Below, in pieces: positions 55,325 through 63,965 of a stretch of DNA of 64,000 nucleotides. Each line of letters starts with the position of its first letter. Positions within the stretch are counted from its first letter, which is position 1. The stretch comes from Clostridiales bacterium (GTDB lineage: Bacteria > Bacillota > Clostridia > Christensenellales > Pumilibacteraceae), in contig JAAVHP010000029.1 in NCBI GenBank assembly GCA_014799665.1, positions 62,001 to 126,000 of the forward strand. Direction: 5' to 3'. A program made the position numbers and the translations under genes. The notes beneath the pieces are model-generated. The model was not told where the DNA came from. It searched no databases and worked only from the letters and a program-made list of their open reading frames with translations.

Positions 55325-57010
55325 TTACGATCCCAATTCCTTTAACTTTTGCTTTGCTTTCTCGTTGCCCTGCGCCGCAGCTTTTTTGTACCATGCGATA
55401 GCCTTTTCGCAATCCTGCGGCACGCCGTTACCGTGCTCGTGCGCTACACCCATGTTGTATTGCGCGACGGGATTACCCTGTTCGGCAGCTTTTCTGTGCC
55501 AGTAAACTCCCGTTTCGTAATCACGCGGCACGCCAATACCGTTATAATACATTGAGCCTAAATTATTCTGCGCGTATATATCCCCCTGTGCCGCCGCTTT
55601 TTTATATAATTGGATGGCAGCCGCATAATCCTGCGGAACGCCCCTGCCTTTCTCATACATTAAGCCTAAATTGTATTGCGCTTCGGAACATCCTTCCTCC
55701 GCCGCCATTTTGTACCACTTAACGGCAGTCGCGTAATCTTGCGGCACTCCCAGTCCGTCTTCATACAAAACGGCTAAATTAACCTGCGCCTTTGAGTAGC
55801 CCGACTCAGCTGCACGCCGATACCACTCCGCGGCGGTCTTGAAATCCTGCGGAACGCCCCAACCCTCTTTATACATTATACCAACGTCGCATTGTGCCGA
55901 ACTATTGCCGAACTCGGCAATATCGATAAACAAATCAAACGCTTTTTTATAGTCCTGCGAAACGCCCCTGCCGTAGGCGTACATACAACCCAAACATTCC
56001 TGCGCGTCCGCGCTGCCCTGCTCGGTTGCCTTTTCGTACCAATACACCGCCATCTTATAATCTTGCGGCACTCCGCGTCCGTCTTCGTAGCAAACGCCTA
56101 AGCGATATTGCGCAAAGGCGTGCCCCTGCTCCGCCGCCTTCTTGTACAAAACGGCTGCCGATCGATAGTCCTGTTTGACGATCTCACCCTTATATAAATA
56201 TTCGGCAAGATTAAACTGTGCGTCGGCGTTTCCGCTCTCTGCCGACGCTTTTATCAATTCAATCGCGCGCCTGACGTCCTTTTTTACGAGCTTGCCATTT
56301 AAATACATTTGCCCCAATTCAAACTGCGCTTTCGACGATCCTTCCTCGGCGGCGCGCGTAGTCCAATTAACGGCTTCCGCCTCGTTTACCGAAACTCCAA
56401 ACCCGTAACGGTAGCACTGCCCCACGCCGTAAATACCGTCGGCGCACTCGTTCTTTGCCGATTCCGAAAACCAAAAGAACGCTTGCTTCTTATCCTGCGC
56501 CACGCAATCCCCGTTGAGGTACGCCTCGCCGAGCTCGTACTGCGCGTCCCCGTTGCCGTGCTCCGCCGCTTTCATGAACCATTCTACGGCTTTATTCCCG
56601 TCCACTACGACGCCCCGACCGCGACGGCAAACCATGCCCAAAGCGTATTCCGCCTCCGCGCATTGTTGCGCGGCTGATTTTTCATACCACTTGACAGCCT
56701 TAACGTATTCGACGCCAACGCCCGTGCCGTTTTCGTAGCAGTCGCCGAGATTGCATTGCGCCTCGGCAAGCCCCTGCTCGGCGGCTTTCTCGTACCACTT
56801 GACCGCCCGCCCGTAGTCCTGCACCGCGCCGTCGCCGTAGTAATAGCATTCGCCGAGCATATACTGCGCCCGCGCGTGACCATGCTCCGCCGCCGCCCTG
56901 AACCACTCGACCGCCTTGCGGTAATCTTGTTCTACGCCGTCGCCGTGATAGTACCGAATACCATTATCGTATTGTGCCGTAGCCAACTTCAATAATTCGT
57001 CGATTTCCAT
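55325..57010 (-). CDS. Sel1-repeat protein
   Basis: 561 residues from ATG 57010 (GGGAAGG upstream). It is almost entirely about fifteen 36-residue Sel1 repeats (A-x-A-QYxLGxxYxxGxGVxQDY pattern), which stack as an alpha superhelix for protein binding. No signal peptide, so it is probably cytosolic. Its promoter block is identical to that of the small membrane protein at 28905. It lies divergent to the DUF11 cluster. Confidence 0.9.
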   Translation of the reverse strand: MEIDELLKLATAQYDNGIRYYHGDGVEQDYRKAVEWFRAAAEHGHARAQYMLGECYYYGDGAVQDYGRAVKWYEKAAEQGLAEAQCNLGDCYENGTGVGVEYVKAVKWYEKSAAQQCAEAEYALGMVCRRGRGVVVDGNKAVEWFMKAAEHGNGDAQYELGEAYLNGDCVAQDKKQAFFWFSESAKNECADGIYGVGQCYRYGFGVSVNEAEAVNWTTRAAEEGSSKAQFELGQMYLNGKLVKKDVRRAIELIKASAESGNADAQFNLAEYLYKGEIVKQDYRSAAVLYKKAAEQGHAFAQYRLGVCYEDGRGVPQDYKMAVYWYEKATEQGSADAQECLGCMYAYGRGVSQDYKKAFDLFIDIAEFGNSSAQCDVGIMYKEGWGVPQDFKTAAEWYRRAAESGYSKAQVNLAVLYEDGLGVPQDYATAVKWYKMAAEEGCSEAQYNLGLMYEKGRGVPQDYAAAIQLYKKAAAQGDIYAQNNLGSMYYNGIGVPRDYETGVYWHRKAAEQGNPVAQYNMGVAHEHGNGVPQDCEKAIAWYKKAAAQGNEKAKQKLKELGS

Positions 57011-57029
57011 AACGCCTTCCCTTACATAC

Positions 57030-57066
57030 ATTATATCACAATCACAGATTGATTTTTCGATTTCTT
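57030..57066 (-). promoter_or_regulatory. Promoter/operator block of the Sel1 gene
   Basis: On the minus strand the palindrome CAATC-TGT-GATTG (57039-57051) is followed at the same distance as at 28861 by a -10 TATAAT (57030-57035). Identity with the other block is 31 bases. Confidence 0.72.
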
Positions 57067-57189
57067 TGCGTTAAATCGTTACTCACCGTTCTTTCCATAT
57101 TTGCGATTTGTTTTATTATATCATATATTTCGAGTAATGTAAATAGCCGAGCGAACTTAATATTCCGTCACCTAATCGCACGCAAGGCT

Positions 57190-57198
57190 CATACAATA
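57190..57198 (+). promoter_or_regulatory. Possible sigma-E/K-type -10 box
   Basis: CATACAATA matches the mother-cell sigma-K/E pattern CATANNNTA, with an AC about 18 bases upstream. It lies about 90 bases before the first DUF11 gene. A nine-base match is weak evidence on its own. No sigma-A promoter is obvious in 57067-57286. Confidence 0.35.
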
Positions 57199-57286
57199 TA
57201 AAAAACACATATTATCTATTCGCTACATATTCGCCGCCGCGCCGCGCAGTGACGGGTATGTAGTATTTTTTTGCAAAGGAGGGGTT

Positions 57287-58990
57287 ATGCCATTTATTCA
57301 ACGATATTCCGACGTAAAAAAAGGCGGGATCGTTTTTACCGGCAATACGCTGGGGCTGAGCAAAGCTCCAAATCAAAACGCGCCCGGAACCCTGGGCTCG
57401 ATAGGCGCGTTCACCAGCCTGAACAACGCTTTGCAGGTAGGAACGTTCCCCGCAGGAACTACGCTCGATTACACGCAGAACGGCTCGCGCGCGATGCTTG
57501 ATCTTCCCGCAGGCTCGACCGTTCTTTACGCCGAGCTTATCTGGGGCGGGCTGTTCCGCTCATCCGCCAATAACATTTCGGCGGTCATCAACAACGGGAT
57601 AGCGTTTACTACCCCGCTCGGCACGTTCACGGTCGCGCCCGACCCCGTGACCGCGCAGAACTTCGACATTCCCGCAAACGATATTACCGTCGGATTTTAC
57701 GTGCGCTCGGCTAACGTTACGGCACTCGTGCAAGCCGCGCTCGGCGGGACTTACGCCGTACAGGGCGTGCCCGCGCTGATAGAAGCCTTGGACAACCGCA
57801 CGGCGGACACCAACCATGCGGGCTGGACGCTCGCCGTCGTATACGAGGACTCGACTCTGCCGCTTCGCAATATGACCGTTTGGAGCGGCGGGGTCGTCGT
57901 TTCGCCCAATACGGGCAGTACGACGATAACCGTTTCCAACTTTCTCACGCCCGACGCGTTGCCTATCACAAGCAAGATCTTCGTTTCGGCGCAGGAAGGC
58001 GACGCCGTACTGACGGGCGACCGTATGCTGTTCGGTCAAAGCATACCCACGCTCACCAACCTGTCGGGGCCGAACAATCCCGTAAACAATTTCTTTGCGT
58101 CGCAAATCAACTCGGCGAACGGCACGCTCGACACTACGGGCACGTTCGGCACACGCAACGCCAACGCCGCCGCGGGTACTAACACTTCCGCCTGCCGCCA
58201 GGGCTGGGATATAACAGCCGTCGACGTTTCTCCGCTTCTTACGGCGGGTCAGAGCAGCGCGGTAATACGGTTTACGAGCGACGGCGACCTGTACGTTCCA
58301 AACGCTTTGGCACTGCTCATAGACAGCAAGGGCGCAAACCTGACGGTATTGAAATCTGCGGACAAAACGTACGCCGAAGTCGGCGAACAAATTTCATACA
58401 CGCTGGAAATAAAAAATACGGGCACGGTGAATGCGCTCAATACTACCGTCAACGATATGCTTCCGCCGGAAACCACGCTCGTACCGAACTCGGTAACGGT
58501 TGACGGCGTGCCGTACGCGGGCGCGCTACCCGTCGTCATTCCAACGATAGCGCCCGATCAAACAGTAGTCGTATCGTTCAGCGTAACGGTAAACTCACTG
58601 CCCGCAGTCAATCCCGTGTTTAACGTTGCGCGCGCCGACTACGAGTTTTTCCCGTTCGCGGGCTACCCCGCCGAAAGCTTTTCCAACGCCAACCCCGTAT
58701 CCGTTTTTATAGTGTCCCGAAGCGTTACAAACGTAAAGAGCGTAGACAAGGCGTTCGCCGTGCAGGGCGATATACTAACCTACACGTCGGTCATTAAAAA
58801 CACGGGTAACATACCGATCACTACCGCAATCTTTAAGGACGAGATCCCCGCAGGCACGACTTTCGTAAACGGCTCGGTAACGATAGACGGCACGAGCTAT
58901 CCCTCATACGATCCCGCGGTCGGGTTTTTTGCGGCGAACCTCACACCGCAAGCAAGCATAACAGTGACCTTTCAAGTACAGGTAAATTAA
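57287..58990 (+). CDS. DUF11-repeat protein without signal peptide
   Basis: 567 residues. An N-terminal beta-rich domain of about 345 residues with few charged residues (VLYAELIWGGLF, VRFTSDGDLYVPNALALLID-like) precedes two DUF11 repeats (about 353-455 and 475-567), each beginning with a KSADK/KSVDK strand and containing YT-x-x-IKNTG. DUF11 domains are immunoglobulin-like and usually extracellular, yet there is no signal peptide, membrane helix or sortase motif. Strong AAAGGAGGGG site. First of three co-directional genes ending with a Cys-rich protein. A spore-surface or released-by-lysis role is inferred. Confidence 0.82.
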   Translation: MPFIQRYSDVKKGGIVFTGNTLGLSKAPNQNAPGTLGSIGAFTSLNNALQVGTFPAGTTLDYTQNGSRAMLDLPAGSTVLYAELIWGGLFRSSANNISAVINNGIAFTTPLGTFTVAPDPVTAQNFDIPANDITVGFYVRSANVTALVQAALGGTYAVQGVPALIEALDNRTADTNHAGWTLAVVYEDSTLPLRNMTVWSGGVVVSPNTGSTTITVSNFLTPDALPITSKIFVSAQEGDAVLTGDRMLFGQSIPTLTNLSGPNNPVNNFFASQINSANGTLDTTGTFGTRNANAAAGTNTSACRQGWDITAVDVSPLLTAGQSSAVIRFTSDGDLYVPNALALLIDSKGANLTVLKSADKTYAEVGEQISYTLEIKNTGTVNALNTTVNDMLPPETTLVPNSVTVDGVPYAGALPVVIPTIAPDQTVVVSFSVTVNSLPAVNPVFNVARADYEFFPFAGYPAESFSNANPVSVFIVSRSVTNVKSVDKAFAVQGDILTYTSVIKNTGNIPITTAIFKDEIPAGTTFVNGSVTIDGTSYPSYDPAVGFFAANLTPQASITVTFQVQVN

Positions 58991-59020
58991 AGCTTTATAA
59001 CAAGCAAAGGAGATTTTATT

Positions 59021-59794
59021 ATGATAGTATCCAACCAATCCAATATCGCATTCGACTACGTTTTGCCGGACGGACAAACGATTGCCGCCAATCTGGACAG
59101 CAATATCGTCACTACCGAAATACTGACCTATTCCGTGCCCAAGATAAAGACGGGCGACAAAACCTTCTTGCAGGAAGGCGAAACCTCTATTCACACCGTT
59201 GTTATTACGAACAACTCCCAAACCCAACTTTTCAATATGGTCTTAAAGGACAATATGTCCAACGGCGCGACATACGTTGCGGGAAGCGTTGTGGTGAACG
59301 GTGTATCTCAGCCCTCGTACGATCCCGTAGCGGGCTTCCCCCTGCCCTCGCTCGACCCAAATCAGTCCGTCACCGTAAGCTATACCATTCAAGCGAACAA
59401 CCCCATGACGCAATCGCCCGTTACAGACTATGCCACGCTTAGTTATACCGTCGACGATCCGTTGCGCAGCAACGTAAACTTCACCGAAAACACCAATACC
59501 GTAACCGTTCAGATCATTTCCAACAGGATCACCAACGTAAAGAGCGTGGATAAATCGTACGCCGTTCGGGGCGATATTCTGCACTACACGTCGGTCATTA
59601 CCAATACGGGCTCGCTGTTAAAGAGCAATCTCGTATTTACAGACCCCATCCCCGCAGGCACGACCTTTGCGAGCGGCAGCGTAAGAATAAACGGCGTAGT
59701 ATACGCGGCGTACGATCCGCAGATCGGCTTCCCCCTGCCCGATCTTGCCGTAGGCGATGCCGTGACCGTAGAATTCGACGTGACGGTGAACTGA
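59021..59794 (+). CDS. Second DUF11-repeat protein
   Basis: 257 residues. After about 30 residues come two DUF11 repeats (about 40-145 and 160-257) very like those of the upstream protein: IKTGDKTFLQEGET, VKSVDKSYAVRGDIL, PAGTTFASGSV. No signal peptide. AAAGGAG lies 8 bases upstream of the ATG, 30 bases after the first gene. Probably a partner of that protein in one assembly. Confidence 0.82.
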   Translation: MIVSNQSNIAFDYVLPDGQTIAANLDSNIVTTEILTYSVPKIKTGDKTFLQEGETSIHTVVITNNSQTQLFNMVLKDNMSNGATYVAGSVVVNGVSQPSYDPVAGFPLPSLDPNQSVTVSYTIQANNPMTQSPVTDYATLSYTVDDPLRSNVNFTENTNTVTVQIISNRITNVKSVDKSYAVRGDILHYTSVITNTGSLLKSNLVFTDPIPAGTTFASGSVRINGVVYAAYDPQIGFPLPDLAVGDAVTVEFDVTVN

Positions 59795-59795
59795 T

Positions 59796-60005
59796 ATGAA
59801 TACGATAACGAATATTTCGAACGTGACCGATAATTCGGGACAGCCGCCCATCGTAACGGAAAGCAACCCCGTATCGACGATAATAAACGACAGCCCCGCG
59901 CCGATATACTATTATTGCTACTGTTACCCCTGCCGCCGATGCTGTTGCAGATGCCGATGCTGTTGCTGCTGCAATTGCGAGTGTTGCACACAGTACGAAC
60001 AGTAG
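59796..60005 (+). CDS. Small, extremely Cys-rich protein
   Basis: 69 residues. Residues 1-40 are polar; residues 41-64 hold 15 Cys in 24 positions with Arg and Tyr between them. Such tails occur in spore coat/exosporium proteins that cross-link by disulfides (for example CdeC and CdeM of Clostridioides difficile). The ATG lies one base after the stop of the second DUF11 gene, so translation is coupled. The TAG stop at 60003-60005 is followed in frame by 23 sense codons and TAA at 60075. Confidence 0.78.
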   Translation: MNTITNISNVTDNSGQPPIVTESNPVSTIINDSPAPIYYYCYCYPCRRCCCRCRCCCCCNCECCTQYEQ

Positions 60006-60077
60006 AACATCCGAACGTTTTACGACTATAAAACCACCGACGAAGCGAAAGCAATTCTAAGCGCGCTCACCGCCTAA
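60006..60077 (+). other. In-frame extension behind an amber stop
   Basis: Reading on from the TAG gives NIRTFYDYKTTDEAKAILSA plus three residues, then TAA. The composition looks coding, with a likely helix, and differs from the Cys-rich body. It may be a lost C-terminus, a readthrough domain or chance. Confidence 0.4.
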
Positions 60078-60095
60078 ATCGAAACAAAAAACTAA

Positions 60096-60132
60096 TAGCC
60101 CACTATCTTCATAATCGAAGTTTAGTGGGCTA
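60096..60132. terminator. Bidirectional terminator
   Basis: TAGCCCACTA pairs with TAGTGGGCTA, with a further inner stem. It closes the DUF11/Cys cluster and the convergent gene at 60167. The better T-run is on the minus strand. Confidence 0.72.
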
Positions 60133-60166
60133 TACTTTATTCAACGTTTAAACGACAAATTGAAAT

Positions 60167-60484
60167 TTATAGTCGGTCGTATATTCTTTGAAAATCATAT
60201 ATTGCTTGTCCCAATTCCGTATCAGACAATTTTTCTAATGTGTCAAGCATATAAGCGACAGACTGCAACCTACGTTGCCATATTCTGGATATACCGAATT
60301 TTCTTTTATATTTGAAATAACGTTCACCAACGATAAAGTGGTCGTATAATTCCTGCATTTCAGGCAAAACAACTTGTTCTATCACGCCCTTATCCCACTT
60401 GGAATTTTCATTAGCCATTTCCGATTTTGCAACCGAAATAACATTTTGCACTGATATGATAGCTTTTTGTAAACGTCTTGTCAT
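60167..60484 (-). CDS. Small helical protein, unknown
   Basis: 105 residues from ATG 60484, all predicted helical, basic at both ends, with no family I recognise. AT-rich relative to its neighbours. The stretch RYFKYKRKFGISRIWQRRL is notably basic. It sits alone between the DUF11 cluster terminator and the NADAR gene. Confidence 0.55.
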   Translation of the reverse strand: MTRRLQKAIISVQNVISVAKSEMANENSKWDKGVIEQVVLPEMQELYDHFIVGERYFKYKRKFGISRIWQRRLQSVAYMLDTLEKLSDTELGQAIYDFQRIYDRL

Positions 60485-60568
60485 CAATACGTCCCTACAA
60501 ATTATTGTTTATCTTATTTTATTAAAACAAAGAAAATGATTGATCCTTTCATTGCTTTATATCTATAA

Positions 60569-61024
60569 TTATTCGTGTTTATCTCTCAATTCGGTTAGAT
60601 ACCCGATGAACTCTTCTTCCGTGAGTATTGTATCGAATTTATCGTGCTTGCCGATCGAATGGGTAAGATTATTGCCGACGGTGCTCATCAATGCCGTGCG
60701 GAAGGTTTCGTTATTGAATAACTGCGCGTAGGCGCGGCGGCGAAGCTCGTCGAACTCTACGCTGTCGCGCTTATACTTTTTGCCGTTCCAGTACAGCCTG
60801 CCCGTTTTCTTCCACTTAACCTTTTTCGTGCCCGCGTCCTTGGCGGCGCGACCGACGAGAGCGCAAATTTTTCTTTGTTTGCGTTTGAGTCTGAATTTGA
60901 GCGACTGCAAAAACCCTTCCATGCTCGCGCACTCTACCTCGTCGAGCGTAAACCGATTTTCATAGAAATTGGACAGCACATTGCACGGATATTCGCCAGA
61001 GCTTATTATATCTATCTCGGTCAT
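60569..61024 (-). CDS. NADAR-family (YbiA-like) protein
   Basis: 151 residues. LSNFYENRFTLDEVECASMEGFLQSLKF and the later EFDELRRRAYAQLFNNETFRTALMST follow the NADAR/DUF1768 layout, in which the first part surrounds an N-glycosidase or ADP-ribose-binding pocket. Known relatives cleave N-glycosidic bonds of riboflavin intermediates or remove ADP-ribose from guanine. Its ATG overlaps the prfA stop (TAATG), so it is translated with release factor 1. Confidence 0.78.
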   Translation of the reverse strand: MTEIDIISSGEYPCNVLSNFYENRFTLDEVECASMEGFLQSLKFRLKRKQRKICALVGRAAKDAGTKKVKWKKTGRLYWNGKKYKRDSVEFDELRRRAYAQLFNNETFRTALMSTVGNNLTHSIGKHDKFDTILTEEEFIGYLTELRDKHE

Positions 61025-62100
61025 TATTCTTCGCCGTTAAGCTTGCGGGTTTGGTCGGCGATACGCAACGCTTCCACCATTTTATCGAGGTCGCCGTTCA
61101 TGAACTCGTCTATCGAATACAGCGTGAACCCGATACGGTGATCGGTAACGCGACCCTGCGGGAAGTTATACGTGCGTATGCGCTCGCTGCGGTCGCCCGT
61201 GCCGACCTGACCTTTTCTAAGCGACGCGTACTCCTCGTCCTTTTGTCCTTGGTAGTAGTCGTACAGCTTGGTCGCAAGCACCTGCATGGCGCGTTCCTTG
61301 TTCTTGGTCTGGCTGCGTTGGTCCTGACAGGTGACGACTATCCCCGTCGGGAAGTGCGTAATGCGTATAGCCGAGTCGGTCTTGTTTATGTGCTGACCGC
61401 CTGCGCCGCTCGCGCGGAAGGTATCGATCTTTATATCCTTATCGAGTATTTCCACGTCGACCGTTTCGGTTTCAGGCAGAACCGCGACCGTGACCGTCGA
61501 GGTATGCACGCGTCCCTGCGTTTCTGTCACAGGCACGCGTTGAACGCGGTGTACGCCGCTCTCGAATTTGAGGAAGGAGAAAACGTCCTTGCCGCTAATG
61601 CCGAAAACGGCTTCCTTTACACCGCCCAGCTCGGTGTCGTTGAGCGAGATATCCTCGACCGCCCAACGCTTGCGCTCGGCGAACATTTTGTACATACGGC
61701 AAAGCTCGGCGGCAAACAGCGCGGCTTCCTCGCCGCCCGCTGCGGGACGAATTTCGAGTACTGCGTTCTTGCCGTCGTTGGGGTCTTTGGGGAGAAGCAT
61801 GATTTTGAGCTCGTCGTTTATCTCGGCTATGCGCGCGGTGAGCCGCTCCACCTCGTCCTTGGCGAACGCCGCGAACTCGGGATCGTCGGACTTTTGCATT
61901 TCGAGCGCGTCGGCGCGGTCGTCCGTCGCCTTTTTGAGCTCGGCGTATTTTTCGACTATCGGTTCGAGCTCGCTGCGCTCGCGGCACAGCTCCGCCCATG
62001 CCTTGTTATCGGCAATGACGGCGGGGTCTTGGACCTTCTCGTCGAGCGCCTTGAACCTCTCGACTATGCCGTCGAGCTTATCGGTCTTTACGTCCTGCAT
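61024..62100 (-). CDS. prfA: Peptide chain release factor 1
   Basis: 358 residues, standard length. The GGQ loop reads GAGGQHINKTDSAIRITHFP near residue 232, and the stop-codon-recognition tripeptide is PVT (RVPVTETQGR), a variant of RF1's PAT. It terminates translation at UAA and UAG. Its start lies inside the end of the yqhQ-prmC gene, the enzyme that methylates the GGQ glutamine. Confidence 0.96.
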   Translation of the reverse strand: MQDVKTDKLDGIVERFKALDEKVQDPAVIADNKAWAELCRERSELEPIVEKYAELKKATDDRADALEMQKSDDPEFAAFAKDEVERLTARIAEINDELKIMLLPKDPNDGKNAVLEIRPAAGGEEAALFAAELCRMYKMFAERKRWAVEDISLNDTELGGVKEAVFGISGKDVFSFLKFESGVHRVQRVPVTETQGRVHTSTVTVAVLPETETVDVEILDKDIKIDTFRASGAGGQHINKTDSAIRITHFPTGIVVTCQDQRSQTKNKERAMQVLATKLYDYYQGQKDEEYASLRKGQVGTGDRSERIRTYNFPQGRVTDHRIGFTLYSIDEFMNGDLDKMVEALRIADQTRKLNGEE

Positions 62101-63848
62101 ATTACTATTCTATCCTTTCCGTCGAGGTCTTTTTTGATTTCGGTCTTGCCGAGCGGCTTCAACAGCGCCGCCACTTCCTGCGCTTGGTCGTACCCCACTT
62201 CGAGCATGATCACGCCGTGAGGGCTAAGATACGATTTAGCGTTTTGCGCGATTATCCTGTAAAAGTCGAGCCCGTCCGCGCCGCCGTCGAGCGCGATATG
62301 CGGCTGAGCCGTTACCTGCGGTTGAAGCCCCGCGATCTCGCCCGAGCGCACGTACGGCGGGTTGGAAACGATTATATCGAACTTGCCGTCCACGCTCTCG
62401 AACATATTCGACTTTACGACTTCTACGCCCAAGCCCGCGAGGTTTTCCTTAGCGACTTCGAGCGCGTCGTCGGACACGTCGACAGCCGTAACGCTCGCCT
62501 TACTGTTGCGCGCCACGACTGCGGCGATACAGCCCGAGCCCGTGCAAAGGTCGAGCACTTTCTTGTCGCTCTCGCCCGCTTCTTCCGCTACGAGGTTGGC
62601 AAGAATTTCTGTTTCGAACCGAGGTATAAGCACGCGGTTATCAACCTTAATTTTAACGCCGCAAAAATCGGTGTTGCCAAGGATATAATCGAGCGGCTCG
62701 CCCGCAAGCAAGCGGTCGGCGTACTCGTTGGCTTTTTTTACAAGTCCTATCTTTATCTTGCCGACGGTCGCAAGCTCGGCGCGGCTCTTATCGAGTATGT
62801 CGCAGTATATCCAGTCGGCGTCCTGCGGATTATCGGGCAGCCGTTCCGCGAGCTTCTGCCGCTCGACGGCGAACTCGCGTTCGTAGAAGTCTATCGTGTC
62901 TTTATTTGGATCGGCGTCGAGTTCGAGCACGGCGTTGAACGCCGCGATAGCGACCTCCGCCATGTCGTCGTCGGGAATGCAGGTCGACAGCTTTTGGAGC
63001 GCAAGCCCCGGCGCGCGTATCGCGTTGGTGAACTTGTTGTCGGGAAGCATTGCAAGCCCGCGCAGAAGCTCGTACGACAGCCCCGCGATTATCGGCAACA
63101 GCACGAGCCTTATTGCGAGTGTAAAGAAGAAGTTTTCGAAAAGATACTCGTAGCCCGTGAACAGCGTGAACACCCAATTGAGCAATGCGTAAACGAGTAT
63201 TGCGAACATTACTACAAAGAACAGGAAGGTCGTGCCGCAGCGGTTGTGCTTGGTCGAGCAGGACTGAACGTTCTCGACGGTAAGCGGCAGTCCGCGCTCG
63301 TAGCAGTTGATCGTGCGGTGTTCCGCGCCGTGATACATGAACGTGCGCTTAATGTCGCGCATGAGCCGCACGAGCGCAAGATACAGAATGAATATCAATA
63401 GCCGTGTGCAGCCCTCTATAACCGAAATAACGCCCACGTTGTCGAACGTAGTCCATCTCTTGATCGACCAGCCGACGAACCACGGCAGAGCTATGAACAG
63501 CCCCACGGCAAGCACTACGCCGAGTATGACCGAGAATGCGGTCGAACCTTTCGACGGCGTTTCGTCCTCGGGGAAGCTTATCTCGGCGGACTTTAACAGC
63601 GACGACATACCGACAACCAGCGAGCTCACGAACGAAATCACGCCACGCACGATCGGGATCTTAGCCGCCTTGGACGGTTTTTTGAGCCGCTCGGTATGCA
63701 CTTCTATATCGCCGTCGGGCGAGCGCACCGCCATGGCGACCGAGGTCGCGCCGCGCATCATTACGCCCTCTAAAAGCGCCTGCCCGCCTATCATGGTGCG
63801 CCGCGTCTTTTTGGCGGTATCGTATTTGTTATCTTTGTTTTTTGCCAT
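62088..63848 (-). CDS. prmC: YqhQ (DUF1385) membrane domain fused to PrmC methyltransferase
   Basis: 586 residues. Residues 1-about 300 are a DUF1385/YqhQ protein: IGGQALLEGVMMRG at the start, several transmembrane helices, and the conserved YHGAEHRTINCYERG and STKHNRCGTTFL. Residues about 330-586 are PrmC: LLAGEPLDYILGNTDF, LDLCTGSGCIAAVVA for SAM binding, and the catalytic NPPY. PrmC methylates the GGQ glutamine of release factors. In many Clostridia yqhQ and prmC are neighbours; here they are one frame. No clear ribosome binding site. Confidence 0.92.
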   Translation of the reverse strand: MAKNKDNKYDTAKKTRRTMIGGQALLEGVMMRGATSVAMAVRSPDGDIEVHTERLKKPSKAAKIPIVRGVISFVSSLVVGMSSLLKSAEISFPEDETPSKGSTAFSVILGVVLAVGLFIALPWFVGWSIKRWTTFDNVGVISVIEGCTRLLIFILYLALVRLMRDIKRTFMYHGAEHRTINCYERGLPLTVENVQSCSTKHNRCGTTFLFFVVMFAILVYALLNWVFTLFTGYEYLFENFFFTLAIRLVLLPIIAGLSYELLRGLAMLPDNKFTNAIRAPGLALQKLSTCIPDDDMAEVAIAAFNAVLELDADPNKDTIDFYEREFAVERQKLAERLPDNPQDADWIYCDILDKSRAELATVGKIKIGLVKKANEYADRLLAGEPLDYILGNTDFCGVKIKVDNRVLIPRFETEILANLVAEEAGESDKKVLDLCTGSGCIAAVVARNSKASVTAVDVSDDALEVAKENLAGLGVEVVKSNMFESVDGKFDIIVSNPPYVRSGEIAGLQPQVTAQPHIALDGGADGLDFYRIIAQNAKSYLSPHGVIMLEVGYDQAQEVAALLKPLGKTEIKKDLDGKDRIVICRT

Positions 63849-63895
63849 TGTTTAATTTATGTTCCTTACGGGTGTGCGACCACAGTAAAAAAATA

Positions 63896-63917
63896 ATCGT
63901 AACAATACTGTTACGAT
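63896..63917 (-). terminator. Second hairpin of a tandem terminator
   Basis: ATCGTAACA pairs with TGTTACGAT, loop four bases, followed on the minus strand by TATTTTTTT. Confidence 0.65.
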
Positions 63918-63922
63918 CAAAG

Positions 63923-63953
63923 AAAAAACGGCAAACAAAAATTGCTTGCCGTT
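63923..63953 (-). terminator. Terminator upstream of yqhQ-prmC
   Basis: AACGGCAA pairs with TTGCCGTT and is followed on the minus strand by six T. It closes the gene entering from the right. Confidence 0.8.
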
Positions 63954-63965
63954 CGCGTTTTATAG

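Noticed and set aside
61024..62100. prfA variant PVT as a sign of recoded amber codons
   Set aside because: RF1 tolerates variation at the middle position of PxT, and several genes here (for example whiA and the zinc-ribbon gene) end in TAG, so amber appears to be a normal stop.
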